Positions 58,128-64,000 of a stretch of DNA of 64,000 nt are shown one piece after another; position 1 is the stretch's first letter; every line of letters starts with the position of its first letter. Under the pieces are notes generated by a model that ran no database searches, was not told where the DNA came from, and saw only the letters and a list, made by a program, of their open reading frames with translations. The translations under genes and the position numbers were made by a program. The stretch comes from Acidobacteria bacterium RIFCSPLOWO2_12_FULL_68_19 (GTDB taxonomy: Bacteria; Acidobacteriota; Vicinamibacteria; Vicinamibacterales; UBA2999), in assembly GCA_001767525.1 (NCBI GenBank), contig MELF01000005.1, positions 45,867 through 109,866 of the forward strand. Reading direction: 5' to 3'.

Positions 58128-58839
58128 GCTCCTGGTCGCGCTGCGCGGCATCCGCAAGGACTACCACGGCCTGCGGCCGCTCCGCGTCGAGCGGTTCGAG
58201 TTCCGTGCCGGCGATACGGTCGCGCTCCTCGGCTTCGATCGCGCAGCCGCCGAAGTGCTCGTCAATCTGATGACCGGCGCCACGCTGCCCGATGCGGGCG
58301 ACGTTCAGGTGTTCGGCGCCTCCACCGGACAGATTGCCGATGCCCACGCATGGTTCCAACTGCTCGACCGCATTGGCGTGCTCAGCGACCGGGTCGTGCT
58401 GCTGGAGGAGCTGACGGTGGAGCAGAACCTCGCTCTGCCGTGGTCGTTCGACGTCGAGAGGATGCCGGGCGAGGTGCGCGCGCAGGTCGAGCGCCTCGGC
58501 GCCGAGGTCGGCCTGGTTGGTGGGACCTTGAGGGCCCGGATGACGGAAGCCGGCCCCGACATCCGGACGCGCGTGCGGCTGGGCAAGGCGCTGGCGCTCG
58601 AGCCCCGGATGCTGCTGGCCGAGCACCCGACTGCGGCGCTCGCCTCGCCGGACGTGCCTCGTTTCGCCGCCGATCTATCCAGCATCGCCGCCCAGCGCGG
58701 GCTGGCGATGCTGGTGCTGACAGCGGACGCGGCGTTCGCCTCCGCCGCCTGCAGACAACTGCTGAGCTGGCGGCCCGCCACGGGAGCGCTGGAAACGGCC
58801 TCCGGGTGGTGGAGCCGGCTCACAGGGCGCGCCAGATGA
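58114..58839 (+). CDS. degenerate ABC-type ATPase-like protein
   Basis: A 241-aa protein resembling an ABC nucleotide-binding domain but lacking key residues. The Walker A position reads LLGFDRAAAEVLVNL, without G-K-S/T. The signature region reads MTEAGPDIRTRVRLGKALAL, without LSGGQ. Walker B reads MLLAEHPTAALASP, with the Asp-Glu pair replaced by Glu-His. The fold and spacing (RGIRKDYHGLRPLRVERFEF at the start) remain. The start overlaps the PHP stop by 14 nt. It probably binds without hydrolysing ATP, or acts as a structural partner; a partner permease is not visible. Confidence 0.75.
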   Translation: MTDRELLVALRGIRKDYHGLRPLRVERFEFRAGDTVALLGFDRAAAEVLVNLMTGATLPDAGDVQVFGASTGQIADAHAWFQLLDRIGVLSDRVVLLEELTVEQNLALPWSFDVERMPGEVRAQVERLGAEVGLVGGTLRARMTEAGPDIRTRVRLGKALALEPRMLLAEHPTAALASPDVPRFAADLSSIAAQRGLAMLVLTADAAFASAACRQLLSWRPATGALETASGWWSRLTGRAR

Positions 58840-58957
58840 TCTGTGACAACCGCCGGGCTTTCGGGCAGCTCCGGTGGAGGGTGGAGGACCCGGTGGAACG
58901 GAACTTGGATTCCGCCGGACGAGGGTCTCCCAGAGACGGCCACGGAGGTGAGTGGAC

Positions 58958-59173
58958 ATGGCGAGCGGGACGATCAAGCGGCTGGTGCGGGACCGCGGCT
59001 TCGGGTTCATTCGCGATGATGGGGGCCAGGAGTGGTTCTTCCACCGGAGCGCGGTCAGGACAGGGACATTCGAGGAGCTCAACGAAGGCCAGCGGGTCAG
59101 CTTCGACGAAGAACCGTCGGCCAAAGGGCCGCGGGCCGGGAACATCCGTCCCGAGGGCTCGCCGGACGCATAG
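58958..59173 (+). CDS. cold-shock domain protein 1
   Basis: A 71-aa CSD. RNP1-like GFGFIRDDGG and RNP2-like EWFFHRSAVRTG are at about 14-23 and 25-36. ATG 58958 has GGAGGTG 7 nt upstream; a GTG at 58952 is less likely. The fold binds single-stranded RNA/DNA. The C-terminal segment KGPRAGNIRPEGS is typical. It is convergent with the YdcF-like gene across a large hairpin. Confidence 0.9.
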   Translation: MASGTIKRLVRDRGFGFIRDDGGQEWFFHRSAVRTGTFEELNEGQRVSFDEEPSAKGPRAGNIRPEGSPDA

Positions 59174-59193
59174 GCCACACGCGGTGGCGGTCC

Positions 59194-59239
59194 CCACCGT
59201 GGCGACGAGCGGTCGCGCGGCGACCGCTTCGCACGGTGG
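59194..59239. terminator. bidirectional double-stem hairpin between cold-shock and YdcF-like genes
   Basis: The outer stem is CCACCGTG (59194-59201) / CACGGTGG (59232-59239). The inner stem is AGCGGTCGC (59208-59216) / GCGACCGCT (59220-59228) with a 3-nt loop. All pairs are perfect. It lacks T-runs and sits between converging genes. Confidence 0.65.
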
Positions 59240-59242
59240 CTT

Positions 59243-59890
59243 CTACGCCCCGAGGCCGAGTACGTACGCGATAAGCTTGGGCACCTCCGGAAAGACATCG
59301 CGGAGATCGGTCCGGTGCCGCCACCACCAGTCCGGATCTGCCGTGTCATAGCGGCTCCCTCGCATCACCACCTCGACCCCGGTGCCGCGCAGCTCGCGCC
59401 GGAAGGCGAATCCCGCGCGCCTCAAATGGTACTTGGACGAGACCACGATCACCTGGCGCCACCCCCGGGCGGCGCTCAGCTCCCGCAGCGTGACCGCTTC
59501 GGCCGCCGTGCTGTTGTGGACCCGATCCGGGATGATGATGGACTCGTTCGGGATGCCGAGCTCCACGAAGGCCGCGCGCGCCCGTTCCACCTCCGGCGGC
59601 AGGCGGATGCCGCGCCTGCCGAGCGCGACTTCTCCGCCGTCGGACGGTTCCCGCGACAGCACGATGTAGCGCGCGTACCCGGCCAAGTGGAGGTCGGCAG
59701 CCTCGAGCTGGCGGGTCATAGTGGTGCCCGCCAGAGCCAGAATCGCGTCCGCCTTCCGGAGCGGATCCTCAGCGGCCAGGAACGTGCCGAGCTCGACGAA
59801 CCCATACCCACCGAGCGCGAGTACGACCGCCGACGCGGCGATGAGAACGCGACGGCGCGAACCGCGGCGGGCGGGTACGCGGAGCGGCAT
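59243..59890 (-). CDS. YdcF/SanA family (DUF218) membrane-anchored protein
   Basis: A 215-aa product from ATG 59890, with an N-terminal membrane helix (VLIAASAVVLALGGYGF). The DUF218 core follows: ADAILALAGTT, YARYIVLSREPSDGG, NESIIIPDRVHNSTAAEAVT and VIVVSSKYHLRRAGFAFRRE. The N-S-T and S-x-Y-H-x-R motifs line the active-site region in the family. ElyC/SanA relatives affect envelope integrity. A longer start at 59950 is possible but less likely. Confidence 0.85.
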   Translation of the reverse strand: MPLRVPARRGSRRRVLIAASAVVLALGGYGFVELGTFLAAEDPLRKADAILALAGTTMTRQLEAADLHLAGYARYIVLSREPSDGGEVALGRRGIRLPPEVERARAAFVELGIPNESIIIPDRVHNSTAAEAVTLRELSAARGWRQVIVVSSKYHLRRAGFAFRRELRGTGVEVVMRGSRYDTADPDWWWRHRTDLRDVFPEVPKLIAYVLGLGA

Positions 59891-59939
59891 CAGGGCATCG
59901 GGATGCTCCCGGCCCCGGCCGGGGCCGGGCGAAACGGGT

Positions 59940-60146
59940 CTAGCTTTCAATCAGGCGAACGTCGCCCGCCCGAGGTCCCTTCGTCGATTCCTCCTGTGTG
60001 AACTCCACACGCTGGCCTTCGCGCAGCAGCTCGAAGACCGCGCCGCGAACGGCGCTGCGGTGGAAGAAATGCTCGATGCCGCCTTCATCGCGAATGAATC
60101 CGAATCCCTTGTCGATGAGGAGGCGTGCGATAGTGCCCGTTGGCAT
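59940..60146 (-). CDS. cold-shock domain protein 2
   Basis: A 68-aa CSD: GFGFIRDEGGIEHFFHRSAV at about 14-33, then FELLREGQRVEF. It is similar to protein 1 at 58958 (same RDxGG...FFHRSAVR), so the two are recent paralogues. GGAGGACACGTCC precedes ATG 60146. The leader is about 120 nt from the promoter at 60275-60303, as expected for cold-regulated csp mRNAs. Confidence 0.92.
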   Translation of the reverse strand: MPTGTIARLLIDKGFGFIRDEGGIEHFFHRSAVRGAVFELLREGQRVEFTQEESTKGPRAGDVRLIES

Positions 60147-60274
60147 GGACGTGTCCTCCGATGCGCGTCAAGCCTGGGAAACAATCCCAGACGCTCCATG
60201 GACCGCTGGTGAGCGAACTATGAAGCCACGGTGGAGCGTAGCGGTCCAGCGCACCGGCGCCTGAAAGCTCGGCA

Positions 60275-60303
60275 AGTGTAGGGACTCCGGACTGGGAAGT
60301 CAA
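60275..60303 (-). promoter_or_regulatory. sigma70 promoter of cold-shock protein 2
   Basis: On the minus strand TTGACT (60303-60298), a 17-nt spacer and TACACT (60280-60275). A long leader of about 120 nt follows before ATG 60146. Confidence 0.75.
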
Positions 60304-60326
60304 GGAGTGCCCGAACCCCTTTGTAT

Positions 60327-60341
60327 CGTGCAAATTGCACG
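60327..60341. promoter_or_regulatory. 15-nt palindrome overlapping the mocA-like promoter
   Basis: CGTGCAA-A-TTGCACG is a perfect palindrome. Its right half contains the -35 element TTGCAC (60335-60340) of the downstream gene, a natural operator position. Confidence 0.5.
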
Positions 60342-60363
60342 CACGCGGCCGTCCCGGTACGAT
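60335..60363 (+). promoter_or_regulatory. promoter of the MocA-like gene, probably leaderless
   Basis: TTGCAC (60335-60340), a 17-nt spacer and TACGAT (60358-60363). The ATG at 60371 is 7 nt further on, right where transcription should start. Confidence 0.6.
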
Positions 60364-60370
60364 GGACCGG

Positions 60371-60979
60371 ATGGTTGCTGCCATTATTCTGGCCGCCGGC
60401 GCCTCGACGCGCATGGGGCGCCCGAAGGCGCTCCTGGCCGACCCCGACGGCCGCCCATTCGTGGCGCGCCTGGCCCGGACGTTCGTCGAGGCGGGTGTAC
60501 GCGACGTGGTGGTCGTGACCGGGCGCGACCATGCGGTCGTGGCCGACGCGCTCGTCGCCGATCGCCTTCCGGTCCGGGTCGTGGTGGTCAATAATCCTGA
60601 CCCGTCGCGCGGACAGCTCTCGTCGCTCTGGGTGGGTCTCGACGCGGCGAGCGAGCCGACCGTCGAGGCCGTACTGGTGACGCTCGTCGACGTGCCGATG
60701 GTCAGTCCGTCGACGGTCCGGGCGGTCGTCGCCGCCTGGCGGGGGAGCCACGCACCGATCGTCCGGCCCGCCGTCGGCGACCGGCATGGACATCCGGTGC
60801 TGTTCGATCGCGCGGTGTTCGACGAGCTCCGGCGCACACCCCTTGGTGAGGGCGCGAAGGCCCTCCTCCGCGCGCATGCCGACCGCGTCGTCAATGTGCC
60901 GGTCGATGACGAAGGATGCCTCGTGGACGTGGATACACCCGCTGACTACGAGGCAATGAAGAGAGGCAGGTTGAGATGA
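60371..60979 (+). CDS. MocA-like nucleotidyltransferase (molybdenum cofactor cytidylyltransferase family)
   Basis: A 202-aa NTP-transferase fold protein. VAAIILAAGASTRMGRPKAL (2-21) is the nucleotide-binding signature, LSSLWVGLDAA and VTLVDVPMVS (metal Asp) follow, and GHPVLFDRAVF is MocA-like. ATG 60371 is preferred over 60362 because it coincides with the expected transcript start. It is coupled by ATGA to an exported dehydrogenase. It may make molybdopterin cytosine dinucleotide for molybdo-dehydrogenases, which are not in this window. Confidence 0.8.
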   Translation: MVAAIILAAGASTRMGRPKALLADPDGRPFVARLARTFVEAGVRDVVVVTGRDHAVVADALVADRLPVRVVVVNNPDPSRGQLSSLWVGLDAASEPTVEAVLVTLVDVPMVSPSTVRAVVAAWRGSHAPIVRPAVGDRHGHPVLFDRAVFDELRRTPLGEGAKALLRAHADRVVNVPVDDEGCLVDVDTPADYEAMKRGRLR

Positions 60980-62502
60980 CGAGGTTCGTGGCGTTCATGG
61001 CGGTGCTGCTGGCCGCGCTCGGCGCGGCAGCGCAGGTGAGTGATCCGATTCCGACGCCCGTTACCACCCGCGGACTGCGGGTCGAGATCCGGGATGTGGC
61101 GCGCCTGCCCGACTCGCGCGGTCTGCGGCCGGCGAGCGAGGACACCGCGCCAGGCGCCTGGGCGCGAGTCAGCTTCGTGCGCGAGCTGCCCGACGGCCGC
61201 CGGTTCGCCAACGACTCACGGGGCCGCCTCTATGTGCTCGAGAACGGCACGCAGCCGAGGGTGTACCTCGACCTGGCTGCGGCGTTTCCCCTCGGCTTCT
61301 ATCGCAGCCTGCAGAGCGGCTTCATTGGCTTCACGTTTCATCCGGAGTTCGATCGCAACGGCCTTCTCTACACGGTGCACGGCGAGAAGGCGGAGGGCAA
61401 CCCGGGCGTGCCGCACTTCATCCCGCCGGGGTTCGGGTCCGCGGACGTGACGTACCACACGGTGGTCACCGAGTGGCGGGCCGCCAATCCGCGGGCGCAG
61501 GCCTTCGCGGGGGGGCACCGGGAGTTGCTGCGAGTCGCACACGTGGTGAACAACTATTTCCATCCCATCGGCTCGCTCGAGTTCAACCCGACGGCGAAGC
61601 CTGGGTCGCCCGACTACGGACTCCTGTACATCGGCGGCACCGACTTCGGCTTCAGCAACGGCGGAGGCCCGCGTGCGAGCAATCCCGGGCAAACGCAGCG
61701 GCTCGACACACTCGTCACCGCCATGCTGCGGATCGACCCGCGGAGTCCCGGCGTGACGCGAGCAGTGAAGGGGCTCGGCGACTACACGATCCCGCGGATC
61801 AACAAGTTCGCCTCGGACGGCGATCCGAAGACGCTGGGCGAGATCTATGCGTACGGCTTTCGCAACGCGCACCGGCTGTCATGGGACCTCTCCGACGGCA
61901 CGCTGTTCGCCGTCGACATCGGCATGAGCAACATCGAGGAAATCAACATCGTCCGGGAAGGCGGCAACTACGGATGGATGCGCCGCGAAGGGCTGTTCGA
62001 CAACGGCGTCAACGTGCCCGGCGGGACGCTCGGCGTGGTGTTCCCGCTGCCGGCCGATATTCTCGACGGGAAGACGAAAGACGGCTTCACCTATCCGGTG
62101 GCGATGTACGACCATGGGGAAGGCGTGTCGATTACGGGCGGCGTCGTGTACAGCGGCCGCATCCCCGCCCTGCGCGGCAAGTTCCTGTTCGGCGACATCA
62201 TGCGCGGCCGCGTCTTCGCGGCCGACGTCGCCGCGCTGAAGGCCGCTGACGACGGCATTCCGCGGACGGTGGCGCCGATCGAGGAGGTGCAGCTCGTCGT
62301 GCGCGAGCCGAACGGGACGACCCGCGACGTCACGTTCAGGGAGCTGGCGGAGCGGACGATGGGCGGAGGACCGCTGATGCGCGCCGACCTGCACATGGGC
62401 GTGGCGCGGGACGGCGAGATCTTCCTGACCTCGCGTCAGGACGGGATGATCCGCATGCTGGTCGGGTCCGATACGCCCGCGCGAACGTCCGCCGAGCGGT
62501 AG
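60976..62502 (+). CDS. exported glucose/sorbosone dehydrogenase-like beta-propeller protein
   Basis: A 508-aa product. The signal peptide TRFVAFMAVLLAALGAAAQ is followed by a six-blade propeller: SLQSGFIGFTFHPEFDRNGL, HPIGSLEFNP, EIYAYGFRNAHRLSWDLSDG, DIGMSNIEEINIVREGGNYG and ITGGVVYSGRIPALRGKFLF. This is the PQQ-dependent aldose sugar dehydrogenase / GSDH family pattern. PQQ and calcium ligands cannot be assigned with certainty. It acts in the periplasm on an unknown sugar or alcohol. It is convergent with a cytochrome c-Vgb gene and could donate electrons to such a cytochrome (inference). Confidence 0.85.
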   Translation: MTRFVAFMAVLLAALGAAAQVSDPIPTPVTTRGLRVEIRDVARLPDSRGLRPASEDTAPGAWARVSFVRELPDGRRFANDSRGRLYVLENGTQPRVYLDLAAAFPLGFYRSLQSGFIGFTFHPEFDRNGLLYTVHGEKAEGNPGVPHFIPPGFGSADVTYHTVVTEWRAANPRAQAFAGGHRELLRVAHVVNNYFHPIGSLEFNPTAKPGSPDYGLLYIGGTDFGFSNGGGPRASNPGQTQRLDTLVTAMLRIDPRSPGVTRAVKGLGDYTIPRINKFASDGDPKTLGEIYAYGFRNAHRLSWDLSDGTLFAVDIGMSNIEEINIVREGGNYGWMRREGLFDNGVNVPGGTLGVVFPLPADILDGKTKDGFTYPVAMYDHGEGVSITGGVVYSGRIPALRGKFLFGDIMRGRVFAADVAALKAADDGIPRTVAPIEEVQLVVREPNGTTRDVTFRELAERTMGGGPLMRADLHMGVARDGEIFLTSRQDGMIRMLVGSDTPARTSAER

Positions 62503-62510
62503 GAGCCGGG

Positions 62511-62548
62511 CAATAAAGAAAAGGCACGGGGAGGTGGCTCCCCGTGCC
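62511..62548 (-). terminator. strong terminator of the cytochrome c-Vgb gene, shared by convergent genes
   Basis: A perfect 11-bp stem, GGCACGGGGAG (62523-62533) / CTCCCCGTGCC (62538-62548), with a 4-nt loop. On the minus strand it is followed by TTTTCTTTATT. It probably also halts the plus-strand dehydrogenase transcript. Confidence 0.9.
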
Positions 62549-62572
62549 CGCCCGAAAGGAGAACGGCGGCGG

Positions 62573-63829
62573 TTATCGCGCCGCGGTACTTCGCGTTCCG
62601 CGCACCTCGGCGATGGCGACCGTGTTGATGCCGCTCTCGGCCAGCACGAGGTTGCCGTCCCTGGTCGCCATCATGTTGCGGACCACATGACCGCCCGAGG
62701 GGATGGCCCACGTCTGGAACTTCTCGGTCTTGGTGTCGAAGCGCACGAGCGTGTTCGGCTTCACACCCGATTCGCTGTACCAGATCACGTCGCCAACCGA
62801 CGCGATTCCGTAGGGACGGGAATCCTTGCCGCCCGGTGAGGGCCATTCCTTGACTTGGCCGGTCTTCGGGTCGAAGCGGCCGAGAGACCCCCGCGCGTAG
62901 TCGGCGTACCACATGACGTCGTCGGGCGTGAGCGCCAGCCGGCGCGGACGTGCATCCGGATTCGGCAGCGGGTATTCCTTGATCTCCATCGTCACCGGGT
63001 CCACGCTCCCGACGCGGTTGCCGCGGAAGTCGACGTACCAGGGCACGCCCTTCGAGTTCACCTGGATGCCGTACGGGTAGGTACCGTCGGTCGGCGTCTT
63101 GGACACCCGGATTTCGCCCGTCGCCGTGTTCAGCCGGCCTACGTGACCCGACTGCGTCGTGAAGAAGAGCATGCCCTTCTGGTCGATGATCGGCGTGTGA
63201 GGATTGCGCGCCGGCTCCGGCACCTTGTACTCCGTCACGGCGCCGGTCTTCGGGTCCACCTTGCCGATTTCATGGACATTGATGCCGGTGTACCAGATGT
63301 TGCCGTCCTTGTCTTCAACCAGACCGTGGGGACCGGAGTTCGGCGTGTCGAGCGGGAACTCCTTCATCGCGCCACTGCGCGGGTCGACGCGCCCGAGCCG
63401 GCTCTGATACTGGCCCGTCCACCAGATCGAGCCGTCGCGCGCCGCGAGCGGATCGTGCGGCCGCTGGCCGAGCGTCGGGGCCTGCCATTCCCTGAAGTTG
63501 ACCGTCACGGGACCCGGGATGATCACGGCCTTCGGGATGTTCGGCTTCTCGGGGAAGTTCTTGGCCAGATAGTCGGTGATGGCGTCCGCGTCGCTCCTGG
63601 GCAGGGCGACCATCGAGCCGAACAGCTTCGGCCACTCTTCGCGGGTGAATCCGAAGGAGTTGGAGATGAAATTCAGTCCGTGGCACTTGGTGCACGCCGC
63701 CTGGACCATGTCCTTGCCAGGGCCGTCCGGCAGCTGCACCGGCTGGCCGCGCTGGCCTTCGGTCGTCGCCGGGAGCAGCAGCGCCAGGAACGCCGCAGTG
63801 GCCACCGCTACGATTGCTCGCTGTCGCAT
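62573..63829 (-). CDS. cytochrome c domain fused to a Vgb-type (streptogramin lyase-like) beta-propeller, exported
   Basis: A 418-aa product from ATG 63829, with GAGGTGAG upstream. A signal peptide (about 1-25) precedes a small cytochrome c-like domain with one C-x2-C-H haem site (QAACTKCHGLNFI, about 45-57). From about residue 120 a seven-bladed propeller repeats GxIWxTxxxxxxxGRxDPxTG-like blades (DGSIWWTGQYQSRLGRVDP, DGNIWYTGINVHEIGKVDP, WYADYARGSLGRFDP). Vgb propellers include streptogramin lyase, but such fusions are usually of unknown function. It may be the redox partner or sensor of a periplasmic dehydrogenase. Confidence 0.85.
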   Translation of the reverse strand: MRQRAIVAVATAAFLALLLPATTEGQRGQPVQLPDGPGKDMVQAACTKCHGLNFISNSFGFTREEWPKLFGSMVALPRSDADAITDYLAKNFPEKPNIPKAVIIPGPVTVNFREWQAPTLGQRPHDPLAARDGSIWWTGQYQSRLGRVDPRSGAMKEFPLDTPNSGPHGLVEDKDGNIWYTGINVHEIGKVDPKTGAVTEYKVPEPARNPHTPIIDQKGMLFFTTQSGHVGRLNTATGEIRVSKTPTDGTYPYGIQVNSKGVPWYVDFRGNRVGSVDPVTMEIKEYPLPNPDARPRRLALTPDDVMWYADYARGSLGRFDPKTGQVKEWPSPGGKDSRPYGIASVGDVIWYSESGVKPNTLVRFDTKTEKFQTWAIPSGGHVVRNMMATRDGNLVLAESGINTVAIAEVRGTRSTAAR

Positions 63830-63884
63830 GGTTCTCACCTCGAAAGGAAGAATTCGACGCCTCCCGCGTACTGCAACCGCGTAC

Positions 63885-63913
63885 TCTATCAAGGGTAGGC
63901 GCCTGGGTGTCAA
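63885..63913 (-). promoter_or_regulatory. candidate promoter of the cytochrome c-Vgb gene
   Basis: A perfect TTGACA on the minus strand (63913-63908), a 17-nt spacer and GATAGA (63890-63885), a weak -10. The leader would be about 50 nt. Confidence 0.45.
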
Positions 63914-64000
63914 GGACTCGTATCGCGCCATGGTAAGTGTTACCGAAGGAAAGGTCGTCGCGCCAAAACTCATGTTACCGAAGCCGGTGTGCCACAGGAG

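Overview
The window is a GC-rich chromosomal segment from a diderm bacterium: it encodes LptD, TonB/ExbB/ExbD, a large TonB-dependent receptor and lipoprotein-processing enzymes. The mix of genes fits an Acidobacteriota genome, perhaps a Vicinamibacter-like lineage: a receptor with a carboxypeptidase-regulatory N-domain, tandem membrane pyrophosphatases, a cytochrome c fused to a Vgb-type propeller, and an exported glucose/sorbosone-type dehydrogenase. This placement is inference from gene content, since there is no rRNA to check it. No tRNA, rRNA, CRISPR array, insertion sequence or prophage was found. Most of the window is core housekeeping.

Layout. 1-5713 (minus): a tight operon dNK-accD-folC-lptD-sugar nucleotidyltransferase. 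5775-7967 (plus): a HEAT-repeat/cyclophilin lipoprotein. 8096-8529 (minus): twin 16-residue lysine-rich peptides, each with its own terminator. 8681-11061 (minus): a helical-repeat protein and ddl. 11081-21308 (plus): tgt-yajC-secD-secF-uppP-DUF502-hppA-hppA2. 21598-24160 (plus): tonB-exbB-exbD-exbD with a consensus promoter and a terminator. 24197-26661 (minus): ECF sigma factor, membrane protein and bactofilin-like membrane protein. 26820-31333 (minus): TonB-dependent receptor and TPR lipoprotein. 31582-33747 (plus): RelA/SpoT. 33779-35052 (minus): ridA, rpmB and a Cys-rich protein. 35053-35977: gene-poor, AT-richer, with a frameshifted gene remnant. 35978-38939 (plus): DksA/TraR-type protein and lon. 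38998-44634 (minus): ileS-lspA-lgt-rluD-Nudix. 44664-48689 (plus): M16 protease pair, HAD phosphatase and an exported protein. 48775-53285 (minus): bioY-thiD-moaE-moaD-prfA-prmC-HIT. 53333-54156 (minus): a 54-aa protein coupled to an exported methyltransferase. 54188-58839 (plus): fumarase, IscA/ErpA-type protein, a Fur-ferritin fusion, a PHP phosphoesterase and a degenerate ABC ATPase. 58958-60146: two cold-shock proteins flanking a YdcF-like protein. 60371-62502 (plus): MocA-like protein and sugar dehydrogenase. 62573-63829 (minus): cytochrome c-Vgb protein.

The least expected signals are outside the standard genes. (1) At least seven gene borders carry short segments built from runs of 7-nt (once 8-nt) quasi-repeats, usually with a second run in mirrored orientation. 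The unit differs at each site but the phase and architecture recur. (2) Two near-identical 16-aa peptides, MAKKAKGGKKKAAKKR and MAKKAAKGKKKAAKKR, sit in tandem with Shine-Dalgarno sequences, strong terminators and a consensus promoter. (3) A dispersed REP-like element lies in frame inside ddl, and another forms the N-terminus of the PHP protein. (4) A Fur repressor is fused to a ferritin-like domain. (5) Two membrane pyrophosphatases lie in tandem with opposite residues at the K+-dependence site. (6) Several genes appear to begin 6-8 nt after a -10 element, which suggests leaderless transcripts.

Start codons were chosen from Shine-Dalgarno placement, overlap with the upstream stop codon and signal-peptide logic. 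Many genes are translationally coupled by 1-4-nt overlaps and use GTG or TTG starts.
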